The notes under the pieces: model-generated
Databases searched by the model: none
Told to the model about the DNA's origin: nothing
What the model saw: the letters and a program-made list of their open reading frames with translations, nothing else
DNA from: Mytilus trossulus
Taxonomy: Eukaryota; Mollusca; Bivalvia; Mytilida; Mytilidae
DNA length: 64,000 nt
Assembly: GCF_036588685.1 (NCBI RefSeq)
Contig: NC_086373.1
Span: 4,588,001-4,652,000, forward strand
Direction of reading: 5' to 3'
In this document: in pieces, positions 24,001 to 37,539 of the stretch
Position numbering within the stretch: position 1 is the first letter of the stretch
Layout of the letters: each line of letters starts with the position of its first letter
Made by a program: the position numbers and the translations under genes

Positions 24001-24805
24001 GTGATATTTGTAGTAAAACCTTCATATTCATACTTTAACCATAAATCCAATCATCGAAGAAGGCGAGACATGTCAGACATATATACTATATATAATAGTC
24101 TCTGAGTTAAGTCTCAAGATAAAACAAAGACGTGGTTCCGTGGTATTTCACGCCAGTAAAACACTTATATGAAATATTATATGATACAATACAAAAAGTT
24201 AAAATGTGATTGCTTTTAATGATTTAATTTAGAACCTGGGAAAATTCAACACGTAAACAAGTAATGAGCCAGTAATGTAATTGATTGTAGCTTAATTGAA
24301 CATAGTCCATTAACTCTGACGTGTCCCACGGCCCCAGCTTGTGTTGCAAAACAGCCGATGGACGTAAGAGTAATCTCGGACTATATTGATTGAACCAATC
24401 TACAACACAAACAACCAGCTTCTGAATCTCTATTATCAAGATTGATTGGGGATACTCTTTTTATATTTTCATATTTTCGTGATCCGTGAACATGGACATT
24501 TTTGTTCTATTTTACCAAAGCAATAAATTCGGAACCTTTAAATATAAGGGACGGGGGCGGTTCCAGACATTTTTAAAAGGGGATCCGAATCCAGGTCTGA
24601 GGATAAAAAGGCATTGACCGTCCGCAAAAAGGTTTTCTTCGACGCGATCAATCGGATTATTTTTTTTCCAGATAGAACACTTTAAGATATTGGGAGATTT
24701 GCATTCAGAGTCATCTGCCAGACCCTCGAGGCTTGACTAGATTTTTCCGAAGGCCCCAATCAAATTTGGAATCAGAATATTTTTAGATGGTCGGTCCCTA
24801 ATATA

Positions 24806-24985
24806 AAAAAGAAGATGTGGTATGATTGCCAATAAAACAACTATCCACAAAAGACCAAAATGACACAAACATTAACAACTATAGGTCACCGTACGGCCTT
24901 CAACAATGAGCAAAGCCCATACCGCATAGTCAGCTATAAAAGGCCCCGATAAGACAATGTAAAACAATACAAAAGATCCTAAGAT
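24806..24985 (+). repeat. Dispersed repeat, family A
   Basis: GTGGTATGATTGCCAATAAAACAAC...GTCACCGTACGGCCTTCAAC...CAGCTATAAAAGGCCCCG, in the B/C upstream region. Confidence 0.7.
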
Positions 24986-25074
24986 CATATAAATACTTTA
25001 TATCGTCCTGCAACTTGTCTTTGGAAGACTTTAAATTACTACCCCTCCGTTTATATATATACAAGGCAAAACCC

Positions 25075-25128
25075 CACCCCCACTACCGGGTACCACACAC
25101 CAACACACACAAACACACACACACACTC
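25075..25128. repeat. CA-rich microsatellite
   Basis: Imperfect CA run (ACACACACAAACACACAC...) about 400 bp upstream of the fucosidase C start. Confidence 0.8.
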
Positions 25129-25504
25129 CAGAATGGCAAATGGCCATTGACTGTTGATACTTTAACATCACTGCATTGTAATTTTAATGAATATTAAAGC
25201 AACTTTCGATTTGACAATAAAATTATAGGCCTCTAGGGTAAAACATCATGCAGTGTTAACAATGGTTTTCACCTGATCTCACCTGTAAGGTTTAACCTGA
25301 TTTATACGTTATTTATCAACCAATTTTATTGTTATGACTGTGTACATTTTAGTGTAGAATTACAACAAAATATTCATGTGAAGTTTTATTGGATTGTTAC
25401 ATGTAATGTATACGTGTGTAACGGTCATGCTATTTATAGACTTAAAGATGGTTAATGCTGTTTACAAATAAACGGATAGTGATCATCTTTACATATTCTC
25501 AGGG

Positions 25505-28500
25505 ATGTCGATAAAACAATTGGCAATTTACATATTTTTTATACAAGCTTATTCTGCAAAATACACACCGGACTGGAAATCTTTAGATTCTAGACCTTTA
25601 CCACAATGGTACGATGAAGCCAAATTTGGTATATTTATCCATTGGGGTGTATTTTCAGTTCCAAGTTTTCATTCGGAATGGTTTTGGAATTATTGGAAAC
25701 TGCAGAAAATACCAGATGTTGTATCTTATATGGACAAGAATTATCCACCGGATTTTACATATGCTGACTTTGCTTCACAGTTTACTGTGGAGTTTTTCAA
25801 CCCACGGGAGTGGGCTGATATTTTACAGGCCTCGGGTGCACGGTAAGTCAGTTATCATAAATTTGAAAAAAATACAAGACAATTATGATTCATAATATTA
25901 AATTTCTTGAAATAACTTGAACCATACTATAACCTTTATACTGTATTACACTTGACAATTAAAAGACGATTATGCATGAAATATTTGCCACTGGACGGTA
26001 AGCAACACATAATAAATCAATTACTCGTCCCGGCTGTATGGACATTAGGGCAAGAATGGTATAATTATTATTTGGACACTCGGATTGGCGGGTTCAATGA
26101 ATTAATTTCAAATAATAGACCTGTTGGTGACCTTCTGCTGTTGTCTGTTCTATGGTCGGGTTGTTTTCTCTTTGACACATTTCCCATTTCCATTCTCAAT
26201 TTGATTTTCAATCTCTACTAAGATTTACAATATCTCAGCTCTTTGTGTGTACTTTTAAAGTTGTAACAATATAAACATGATAAAAGATATCCCTTGAGTA
26301 TGTTCTAATCAGTTTATGTTAAGTAATTATGATTTATGACACCAGGGCATGTTTATTTGCATATTTTTCAGGTATGTTGTCCTAACCAGCAAACACTGCG
26401 AAGGGTTTACAAACTGGCCCTCAAAATACTCCTTCAACTGGAACTCCAATGCCACGGGTCCTAATAGAGATTTAGTTGGTAAGTGTATTCGGAAACGGCT
26501 GATCACAGCTCCTCTCAAACAAAGTAGTTGTGTATAAGCAGTAATCAAGGTTAATATAAAAAAGATGTGGTATGATTGCCAATGAGACAACTCTCCACAA
26601 GAGACCAAAATGACACAGGAATTAACAGCTATAGAGCACGGCACGGCCTTCGACAATGAACAAAGCCCATACCTTATTGTCAGCTATAAAATTGACCGAA
26701 ATCAAAAAGGTATTAACAATACAAACGAGAAACTTACGGTCTAACTATTATGATTGTTTCAAAGTTACAGTAAATCTACAAAAGCATGCGGAGAACTATT
26801 CAACAACAAGATGATTCGTTTGCACTATTGTTATCCTGTTTAATTAGCTTTTAATTGAATTTATAAAATCAGACATATAAACACCAAGACTCGATAATTT
26901 ATGCATTGTGATGTTTCTATTTCAGGCGAATTTTCTAGTGCTATTCGAGAAAAAACGAATTTAAAATTAGGATTATACCACTGCCTTTCTGAATGGTTTA
27001 ATCCACTTTATCTCAGTGACAAGGAAGCCAATTTCACAACAAACGATTTTGTGAAGGTATTTTTCGCATTCTTATAGTGTTATATGCAGTAAAATGCTTT
27101 AACAAATCATGCAACCTGCAAATGTGTTTAGTTTTACAAATATGAACTTTTCGTTATTTCACTGTCGATCTGCAATTTTCGAAGTGTACCACCTCAATGA
27201 CATGAATTGAAAGAGCTTTACCTGATATATATTATACGTATAAACTTCCCGCTTACATTCCCATAAAAAGCTAAATACTACATTTTACATTAAACCCACA
27301 CACGTGCAGGTTCTATGAGTTTGAATGTCCTCTGGTATCTTTCGCTCCCCTCTTTTCTGTGAAAGTGTTTCATTATATCAGGTTTTATTTGCCGAAATAC
27401 CTTAGACAATCATATCGGGGCCTTTCATAGAGCTATGGCAACAAAACAGGTCGAGTAACCGCTTTGCTGTCAGTCAAAAAAAAAATAAACTAAAGGTTTT
27501 GGATAGAACACTTTCGTTTGTTTATTTGGCTCTTATCATAGGTAATGTTTTTATATTTGATCTGGAGCACTTTTATAGTGCTGAGTTGTAGCGTGTAAGC
27601 AATGTTTAGATGGCCGTGAAGCTACTTCCTTTTTGCCGATAGGTTGAAATTTTGCACTACTCATTGTCCACAGATATTTATGTTTGGTCTAGAGCTTGAT
27701 AATGTGAATTTATAGTGTGTAAGAAATTATACATCTGCTATGCGGCCACTTCTTTGCTGATAGTTTGAAATTTTTCAACACTCATTGCAGATTATTGTAC
27801 ATGGAATATTTTCGTCAACCATTTCTTGGCTTATATGGAAGCAAATTATTTCATATTTGCACATTAGGATAATGTTAAATCTATTCCATATAAGACCATA
27901 TAATGATCCATTTGTTTAAGTGCGTAGATTAATTTTTCTCATTTGTTTAATTTAGTTTAAGATCATGCCCGAACTTTATGAACTGGTCAGTAAATATAAA
28001 CCAGAGCTGCTTTGGTCTGATTTGTGTGAGAAAAAAGGACCTGCATCCTATTGGACATCCAGGGAATTCCTTACATGGCTTTACAACGAAAGGTAAGTTA
28101 GATCTAATTTGGAATTGTTCGATGTTTGCCGGACATATCGCTGACGTTAACATATCTAATTAAACGCGGGAAAATCAAAGATACCAGGCATGTAACACAG
28201 TTTGTGAATCAGTTTATAAATGCCACAGTAGTATCGAGAGTAGTATACCGGTGTTCAAAAGTCATAAATCGATTAAGAGAAGTTAACAACCCGGGTTACA
28301 ACCTTAAACCGAGGGAAACACATCAACTGTAAGAGGAAAACAAAGGAACAACATGAACACCGAAGTGCAACAAAAAACAAAACGCTTACACACATAGAAA
28401 AGAACTATTTGAAAACAACGGTCACATCCCTGACTAGGTACAGGGCATGTTAAGAAAAAAATGGTGGGTTGAATATCGTTTTATGGCTAGCATAACCTCC

Positions 28501-31500
28501 CACTAGACTTGACGAGCTACTAATTATTTAATTGGTTTTAATGGACAGGTTGACACAGAAGTGTTTAAAACCCTTTGATTAATTTGAACACAATTTATAT
28601 TCTACAATTGTTTCAGTCCAGTGAAAGAGACAGTTGTAACCAATGACCGTTGGTGTGATGTTTGTTTGTGTAAACATGGCGGGTATCACACCTGCACAGA
28701 CAGATATAACCCAGGTGTGTACTATTATGAAGAGACTAATGCTTCTCTAGTATATTTTTTTTCACATTAAAGATGTATATATATATATAGTAAAGTTATG
28801 TGCTGTTTTAATAATTCACGGATTTTTACCATTACTGGGATTCCAATATCAAAGTGCTAACAACATCATTCCTTTGTTAAATCAAGGCATACGATTTGTA
28901 TAGATTATCAAGTTTGTTGAGATGTTTCTTTATTTCACACGGCATATAGAGAAACGGGGACTTAAACAAATTTTAATACAATAGTTGCTTCAATACCGCG
29001 AATACCGTTTTCTTTAAACAGAATATATGCAAGTAATTTCCCATTTTCATTATTTTTTTGTCATTTTTATGCTTAAACACGAACGGCATAAATAAAAAAA
29101 AAGCCGTCAACAAATAAGTCTTGACATGTCGCTATTTTTTTCGAACATTTTAAACTTTTAAGTAATCTAATGAATATAGATTTAAAGTTATATACACCTA
29201 CTTAGTAAAAATTTCATTCTTCTCCATACTTAAACATGTAAACGCATCTCATCATTTTAACAAATATCTAACCTAACATAAGTAGTCCCCTACCGACGAA
29301 GTCGAAGTTGACTTTATGTTTGCACTCCGTCTTTCTGTCCGTCTGTCTCTCTGTCCATCCATCAGTCCGGCAAATAAGTTTTCCACCCTTTTATTCTTCG
29401 TTCTTGAAGAGATTGTTTATTTTTGAATTCTTATAGTTTTTCCCAATGTAATTACAGGTACATTGCAGAAGCATAAATGGGAGAACTGTATGACAATAGA
29501 TCAGAGGTCATGGGGATATCGTAGAAATGCAAATATAGAAGATTACCTATCTGTGCATGAGATTATTACAACTTTCGCATCGACAATCAGGTAACTATTT
29601 AACTAATCTAGCCTTTACAAATGATGAAGTATTTTTAGACTACTGCCTTTGTATAGACTTCACTTTTGTTATATATATCTTGCTGTTTTTTTTAAACAAA
29701 ATGTATGATATAAAAAAATGCATGTCTTTTTAAATTTTCGGTTCTAATATTACAAAAAAAACCCAAAGCAAACGTTTGTAATATACAGGAACATGGATAT
29801 AGCAGATATCAAAAAGCAAAATTCGTAAAATGGAGAACATTATAATCAAGATAAACGCTGGTACCTGCAAATAACATAAAACTAACTTACTATGTGGAAA
29901 CCCTTGTGGCAAGTGTAAGTGCAAACAGACAAATAATATGATAAGATTAGATAACATCATTATAATGTAACGGGAGAAAAACAAACAAACAAACAAATGC
30001 ACCCTGGATAAATAAATGTAACCAAGAAATTAAAATACATATTTTTTTCAGTTGTGGTGGAAATATGTTAATGAATGTTGGTCCAACCAAAGATGGAATA
30101 ATTATGCCTATATTTGAAGAAAGACTTCGACAGTTTGGTAGCTGGCTGAAAGTGAATGAGGAGGCTGTATATGGAACTGTACCATGGAGTCATCAGAATG
30201 ATAGTTTGACCAAAGATGTTTGGTATGGTTAAACTTTATTAATGCTGAATATACATATTCGTTGTTGAACTTCATTTTAAACTTTAAGATTCAGTGTAAA
30301 TTGGGTGCTATCTATTTTGGAACATCACTATATTCAAAAAAAGGGTTAAATGCATATTGATAGAGTAGCGGAGACTTGGCAATGTGATCGTTTTGAATAT
30401 TTATGAAATATTGATAGATATAGTCGTCTCATAAATACAACCAATATGTTAATAAACTTGATTGTATTGAATTATTAGTTATAAATCATAAGAAAATATT
30501 AAATTAAAAAATAAGACAACAGCGTGTTAAAGATATGGTATCTATCTGATTTTATTCAAAACTAAGTAGCTATAAATAATGACAGTAGTTTCATAGCTTA
30601 TTGCTAAAGTCAGCATTTATTACTGATTATGAATCTTGGTTATCTGATTCCATATCTTCAACTAATAATTTATGCATATGTCATCATATTTCAGCTTTAC
30701 ACTTAAGTATATTTTCGAAATTTGAAGTTGATTCGTGCGGGAACATTTTTCAAATTAAACATAGGCAAGAAAATTGGAAAAATGCTACTCTCAAAATTCT
30801 GGAAATCCTTTAAACATATATGACCTTGAAAAAAGTAAAATCACAAAAATACTGAACTCAGAGGAAAATCAATTAGGAAAGTCCATAATCACATGGCAAA
30901 ATCAAATAACAAAACGCATCAAAAACGAATGGACAAGAACTGTCATATTCCTGACTTGGTACAGGCATTTTCAAATGTAGAAAATGGTGGACATTCTACG
31001 AACTTTGTTACAGAATATATATTTTTCTCTCGTGATTCCCAGTCAGTTTTTCTTTAAATCATGTTTTAGTACCCATTTAAAAGGTAAAATCACAAAAATA
31101 CTGAACTCTGACGAAAATTCAATCGGAAAATCCCTAATCAAAAGAAAATACCACATCAAACGAATTGATAATAACTGTCATATTACTAACTCAGTACAGA
31201 CATTTTCAAATTAAGAAAATGGTGGCCATTTAAGTTCCTTGTCAGTTTCATATCCAATTATCATTAAACCAGTCAACTTACACAAAGCACGTAACTTTGA
31301 AAATTAACAGATATTATTTTTTACAGGTATACAATGCGACAAACTAATAATGAAGGAACTGTTGTTTATGCTATAGTGTTGTCATGGCCAGAGCACTCAG
31401 TGTTGAAGTTATTTGAACCTTTAGCAACACCAGTCACATTAGTAACCATGCTTGGTTATCAGGGACAATTTATTTGGATTCCTGGAACTGAATATCAAGG

Positions 31501-31588
31501 AATTTATATAGATGTGCCAATGATATCATGGAATAAACTGCCTACTCAGTGGGCATGGATATTTAAATTGACTTTTATAGACAATTAG
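25505..31588 (+). CDS. Alpha-L-fucosidase copy C (GH29), complete, 8 exons
   Basis: Secreted GH29 alpha-L-fucosidase of 458 residues. Exons: 25505-25842, 26372-26478, 26926-27056, 27956-28092, 28617-28714, 29458-29590, 30052-30222, 31327-31588. The start gives a signal peptide of about 18 residues before KYTPDW. For exon 4 I chose the acceptor at 27954-27955 over the one at 27960-27961, because it restores the 137-base exon length of copies A and B. The His of IHWG (about residue 46) and the nucleophile Asp of WSD (about 214) are kept. The tandem His of the fucose pocket is His-Cys (KHCEGF, residue 122) and WSDGDWE is WSDLCEKKG. It lies head to head with B, 2.4 kb apart, so the two may share upstream control sequence, though I see no motif that proves this. 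Intron 7 holds two dispersed repeats. Candidate poly(A) signals lie near 31990-32005. Confidence 0.94.
26110..26205 (+). repeat. Dispersed repeat, family B, 3' part
   Basis: GACCTGTTGGTGACCTTCTGC...TTTGACACATTTCCC, then the family end, in intron 1 of fucosidase C. Confidence 0.6.
26555..26745 (+). repeat. Dispersed repeat, family A
   Basis: GTGGTATGATTGCCAATGAGACAACTCTCC...GCACGGCCTTCGAC...GTCAGCTATAAAATTGACCG, in intron 2 of fucosidase C. Confidence 0.7.
28225..28400 (-). repeat. Dispersed repeat, family D
   Basis: AGTAGTATACCGGTGTTCAAAAGTC...AAACCGAGGGAAACACATCAAC...CGAAGTGCAACAAAAA, the complement of family D. It lies in intron 4 of fucosidase C. Confidence 0.65.
30826..31235 (+). repeat. 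Dispersed repeat, family C, two partial copies
   Basis: Two copies at 30826-30985 and 31078-31235 share AAAATCACAAAAATACTGAACTC and CAAATAACTGTCATAT-like blocks, in direct orientation in intron 7 of fucosidase C. Confidence 0.65.
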
Positions 31589-34439
31589 TCTATTATTAAC
31601 AAATAATTAAACATGACTCTGTCTCCAGTTACCACCAGTCTGTTACTGAAGAATCAACCAGCTATGCAACTTATTATTATATCAACTTTGAAAAGGTCTC
31701 AAACGAAAGAAGAACTTGTTTATGACATACACTATTTTTGAACGTATTTGCTGGTAGCAAAACAGGGAATGAGGTATCATCAATTGATAAAACCATCATC
31801 TTATCAATTACATTTTCCTATAATTTTTCAGGTTTGCAATGGATATTGATTTAAAACGCGAGAAATAATATGAATTAGTAAATGTGTATTGTTTTCTAAA
31901 AGAACATCAATAGAAAACTAGATTTTTATATGAAGAGTTTTGAAAAATGCTCAAAGTAAATCAGCCAAATATGCAGTGCATTGGTATACAAAATAAATTG
32001 CACAATAAAGAATAACTGTTAATAAACGAGCATCCCATTATTTCATCGATACAGTTTTTGTATTACTATATCATTAAATGGAGTTTAGAAGAAAACATCC
32101 ATTCAATCATCCTTTACTTCAACATTCCTTTCTTGAACACTTTGTTGTTATTATTTTCGTTCCGAGCTGTTCATCGTTGTGTTTTTTTATTCACAGTAAT
32201 ATAATTAGATAAGAGACGTCTTCAAACCCTCCATATAATGAAGCCATTTCGACTACTAATACTTAATAGGTTTTTACACGAGTTTAAAAATTAGGTTTTA
32301 TAGCGGAACTGGAACTACAACTATGTTCAATCCTACGTTTATATGTAATGTCAATTTATGGCTTACGATAGTCCCTATGTATTTTTCACATTTCTATACC
32401 ACGGAATATTTAATAGCATTATACGTGTTTAACTTGCCAGATAAAAAAGATGGAATGCATCCCTAGCACTCTTTATTGGCACCTTATACCACTTCTTAAA
32501 CTATTATTGTTTGGTTATACTCCTGAGTACAAAAAATGAAAATATCTATACAATAACCTATTTGACAATATATTTGAAACTCTTTTAGTATTATAATTTC
32601 CACGTTATGATGGTTGTAAACTTGAATACTTCTGAAAATGAGTTCATTATCTATTTCAATGTTCATTTCTATAAGGTACCAAGTGATTTGTGTTGATTAA
32701 AAACCACGTTTAATATCGATACGCATGAAAATACGCAAAAGGTTGTAAAGTTTTGTTTTAAATGTTGTTAGTTATGTTTTCTTGCCTGCATCCTATGATT
32801 TGTTTATTTTACTTCGATAATTTGATGTTTTTAAAATTTAATGTTCATTATTATGTATATATGTTTTGTTAATAAAGATTTAAATATTCTTTTTTGTGAA
32901 ATAAAAAAATTCAAAACACAAATACGAATAGTATAATCAACTTTTTGATTAAATTGTCCCGATCACTGGACTGGTAAGTGAAGGTACTGTGTTAGTTAAT
33001 CAATCATAATTACGGTATGTCTTGAGTATTTTGGTGGGTGTGAGCTCCTTATTCCCTACCTTATTACGTTTTGTTTTACACTCGAAAGACTGAATGTTTG
33101 CTTGTAATATACAATATTTTGAGCACTCTTGTTAAAGTTATATTTTAAATTAAAACTAGCCATGGTCGCTTATTGGATTTTGTATCCAGGGACAGTGAAT
33201 TAAAAAGAACGTTACCAACGTGCAGCAGAGACAGACCAATTACTTATTCCTTATGTACCATTAACTTAAAAAAAATGTTATTGTATTTTATGTTGTTTCT
33301 CCATCTTATTGTTCGAGAATGATATCAAATTGATGATTTGAATGCATCAGTTTTGCATTTGGAAAATTTCTTCAATGATAATCGAGACTAAGATTTGGAT
33401 GGCTTATATGTAAAACGATTGGTGAATAGAAAACATTGAAAAGAAGGGGTGTTGTCGCTTCTTGAATTGAAAAATCGAAAATACACATCTTGCCTGAATA
33501 TTTAAATGCGAGTATTGTTCTCTTTTTTATTCTAAGCATGTTCAATTCAAATAGAATTTGCCATTTTTTTGCCATTTTACCGATTGTGTTGTTATTCTGA
33601 AGCAGTATTACTAAAAGAAAGATGAGTGTTTTAAAAGCACACTCAATGTATATATTAACTACAAAGAATTAATTTCAGACTATTTAAATCTTATCAAATG
33701 TTTTAAACAATTTTAAAATAAGTGTAATGTTGACCCTTCATCTTACCTTCTCAGTTGAAGCAATACTCATATTAGATTTAGTAGCACAAAAAAAACCTTA
33801 ATGTTCCAAGTACCTGGGCTCTTCTATAATTGACCTCAGTTTTCATGAAGTGTTTTATGTCTTCACAATGAGTATACAATCTGTTATATTTGACGCAAAA
33901 TGATTTGCTGTGTTTTAACCTTTTCAATGGTCGTGACGATTGGAAATAGTTGTCTAATGTGTGTTGTGTGCAGATATAATTGAAACATGTTCCATCTAAA
34001 ATTTCAAATTCAATTTTAAAAAATGCATTTATTTTGAATTATTTGAGCCAATGGCTTATAGCATCAGTTATCTATATGGAACTATCAGGACAAAAGATTT
34101 ACTAGTACACAATTGACGATTGTGTTTTGTAAGAAATAACACCAATTGATGTGCTCATGTGAAATATGTTGTGAAAGCTCATGGACAAAGGAAAGGGCAG
34201 CACAGATGGAACATATACAAGTTTAAACTTTCATTTTAAAAATGATTTTTGTTTTAATTATAATACAAGATTTAAGTCGTTAGCATTTTGCCACGCATTT
34301 ATCTCAGATTAAAATCTGATTGAAATACAAATCATCTCTGTTCGCCCTTTTCTTGTAAGCATTAGGGGGATGATCTATAGTAGTCAATATTCCAAAAGAC
34401 GTAACTTTGAGTCGTCAATTTGAGTCAATTTCTATGAGA
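31589..34439. other. Downstream of fucosidase C, no gene seen
   Basis: Candidate poly(A) signals AATAAA near 31992 and 32003 for gene C. The remainder is AT-rich with no ORF or repeat I recognise. Confidence 0.4.
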
Positions 34440-34925
34440 AAAAAATATGAAATACCGAACTCCAAGGAAAATTCAAATAAGAAATTCCCTTATCAAATGG
34501 CAAAACCAAAGGCTCATACACATCAAACGAATGAAAATCAACTGTCATATCCTGACTTGGTACAGACATTTCCTTAAGTAAAACAAGTGGATAAAATCTG
34601 GTTAAAACAAAGAATTAACATGACCTTACAGTCACTGTATAAAACCATGTTCAATTCACCATTTTCTACATAAGAAAGTGCCTGTAACAAGTCAGAAATA
34701 TGACAGTTGTTATCCATTTGTTTGGTGTGTTTAGAGTTTTTGTTTTTGCCATTTGATTTGGGACTTTCCTTTTTTAATTTTCCTCGGTGTTCAGTATTTT
34801 TGTGTATGGACAATTGTCATATTCGTGACTTGGTACAGGCATTTTGAAATGTAGATGAGGGTTGATTGAACCTGGTTTTATAGCGATTAACCTCTCACTT
34901 GTATGATAGTCTCATCAAGTTCCAT
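34440..34925. repeat. Dispersed repeat, family C, three copies in alternating orientation
   Basis: 34440-34600 (+), 34615-34805 (-) and 34805-34925 (+) all carry the family C blocks (CAACTGTCATAT..CTGACTTGGTACAG). The first two face each other and form an imperfect inverted repeat. Confidence 0.6.
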
Positions 34926-35469
34926 TATATATTACTACAATGCGTGAACAAAGCAGCATAATCGGCAAAAATGTCAAAATAGTGTTCAACAGGCATCACT
35001 GTGTCACAATTTCAACTAGAACAAAACCAACAAAAATATTTAACAGAGAAGCACAAAAAGCATCTTTCAAATTTAACCACCACATCCATTGCTTACTTAT
35101 AATATATATATGTATTCTAAATCAACTTATAAAGGATTGAAATATTCGAAATCCTGTAACTGAATTCACATCAACCAACAAACGAACAATAGTGCAAAAA
35201 ACACAACATTGAAAACTACAGACCAAAGAACATGAACCCAACCAAAAACTTGGTGTGAACTCAGGTGCTCTGGAAGGGAAGACAGATTTGGTCAAAATGT
35301 AGCACCCATCGTGTTGCTCCTGAAAGTACAATCCCGGTTATATGTTTGATTCGAAAGGATTCGGAAGGTCACATTCAGGAAAAGGGGACGGGATTGCAGC
35401 TACACCATTCGGCGTATATCCGTAACTATCTGTAAAACGGATATACCATAAAGGTCAACCAAGTGTAAA

Positions 35470-35640
35470 AAAAAAAGGCCGAAGTAGTATACCGCTTTTC
35501 ATAAGTCATAATTCGATTTAGCAGATGGAAAACTGGGTAACAAACTAAAACCGAAGAAAACACATCAATCATTAGTGGAAAACAACGAAACAACAGAAGC
35601 ACTGAACTACAACAAAAGCTACCACCAACATGCATAAAAA
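35470..35640 (-). repeat. Dispersed repeat, family D
   Basis: AGTAGTATACCGCTTTTCATAAGTC...AAACCGAAGAAAACACATCAATC, the complement of family D. It is followed by a partial family C copy (35640-35720). Confidence 0.65.
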
Positions 35641-36142
35641 TGGACTGCAAATAACAACTGCCATATTCCTGACTTGGTACATTTTAGAAAAAAAAATATT
35701 GTGTTGAACCTGGTTTTCTTCTTTACCAAACATCCCGCTTACATGGCTATGTTAGAAATACCGCGAAAATGACAACACTATGTGACAAACGCAAGAACAC
35801 TCAACACAGAGACACATAAACACATAATATAACTTGTAAAACGCAGAATTACAACAGACACCTGCCATGAATTTACAACAGCACATCAGGACACCAAAAA
35901 CGAAATATACACTGCACGTCATATGAACTGATCTATATCACAAAATTGTTGTGACGTTTATATTGTCAAAGGTATATGTGCTTGTAATGGTGTTATTATT
36001 AGTATTTTCTAACCATTTCGGTTTTCATCTAAATCAAAACTGTGCATAAACCAAAATATCATGTGCATATATTTGCTTCAAACTTCTAATAACAATCATA
36101 TTTTGAATTAAGTAGCTTATTTTTTATCTTAAAATTTACCAA

Positions 36143-36780
36143 ATGATAATTTCAGATTCAGCACTGAGCACTTGGAACTCTTGGTTTAATATTCACCTTG
36201 AGAGAAGCATCCCTCCATTAAGAAAATCATTAAAGAAAATACTAAAACTGGAATATCGTTTCAACTGGGAGATATATACTCTATATGTAAGGACTGGCGG
36301 AATGTTGCTACATAGCAATAGAAAGTTCACAATTGAGAAACTGAAATAATCTCTTTCGGCAGTTGTTCGTGTCTTTTTATTTTCGCACTTGTTTTTGTTG
36401 CATTTTAGTGTTTCTGTTTTCCGTCGTTTTCTTCTTATAGTTAATGTGTTTCCCTCGGTTTTAGTTTGTAACCTGCATTTGTTTTCTCTCATCGATTGAC
36501 TTTAAACAGCGAACTACTACTGGTGCCTTTATTTGTGGTGATGTTTTGTTTTCAGCCGACCCTCATTGTCAATCTCTAGATGTAAGTCAAAAAGTGAGGC
36601 ACACTTTATTGTGTCTGTTATATTCTTTATCTCAATTTCGATGGGATAGATGCGTTCAACATAGTCACCAAATTTGAATTATTCAGTGAAAGAACATCAG
36701 CTATATAGCAGAAAGTCAAGTTAAAGGATACTGCTAACCTCCTTGACTTTTAAAAGCAAAGTGTTTGAAGATCTTTTAAA
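36143..36780 (-). pseudogene. Reverse transcriptase relic, possibly Penelope-like, split by a repeat
   Basis: On the minus strand, 36750-36545 reads FCYIADVLSLNNS, then (frameshift) FGDYVERIYPIEIEIK and DLHLEIDNEGRLKTK. After a 190-bp repeat insertion, 36345-36190 continues with FSIVNFLLLCSNIPPVLTYRVYISQLKRYS. The catalytic YIDD-type box is altered to YIAD. The sequence resembles a common bivalve RT family that I think is Penelope-like, but I cannot confirm the class. Matching 3' sequence of the same element appears near 35220-35460. Confidence 0.6.
36355..36545 (+). repeat. Dispersed repeat, family D, inserted in the RT relic
   Basis: GTTTCTGTTTTCCGTCGTTTTC...GTGTTTCCCTCGGTTTTAGTTTGTAACC...GCCTTTATTTGTGG. 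It separates the two halves of the reverse-transcriptase relic at 36143-36780. Confidence 0.65.
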
Positions 36781-37539
36781 AGACGAACACGCCTTATGAA
36801 GAGTAAATAATAGTTGAAAATACAGCAATATTTTATTCTTCCTTCCTAAGCTATAAGAAAATATTGTGTCATTGATTTTTGAAAAGACAACACATGTACG
36901 TTTTAGGAAAATATCGAAAACAGATAAGGTGTTTGAAAAGACTTCAACATATTTTGAGAGAGTGTTGTCCTGTAGACGTATCGATTTAATGCATTTTCAT
37001 TGTGCTAGCAATACTCAGTCTAATTTGTAAAATGCCTACAGCTCAGCATTACACATTGTCTTTATCTTTTGCTTTATGTAATCACTGTATTGCATGGGAT
37101 TAGTTCAGAGAGATAGGACCTAATGAGTCCAGAAATACTTCTATCATGGCAATACAGCATACAGATGAATGAATGAATGAATCTTTATTTCCTCCATGTA
37201 TATGAAGATTGTGCATACAAAAGGAAATTAATAATTATTTACACAATAATCAAAATATCATACATTTCGAGATAAATACCGAATGAAAAAAAAAAACAAC
37301 AAAAAAAAAACAACAAAAAAAAAAACACATTTAGATAAACACACAATACACATAATGACATATTCTTGTATACACAACAAAAACACAATGTTTTTCAATC
37401 AAAGTCTATTCAAAATTCTAAATTCAAAATTAAACCTGTTTTCAAATAATACATGTGTGAATTTCTTAAACATGGGGTAAACATGTTTTGCCATGTAATA
37501 CATCATTCTAGACCAATCTTTGGGATCGAGATCGTATAC

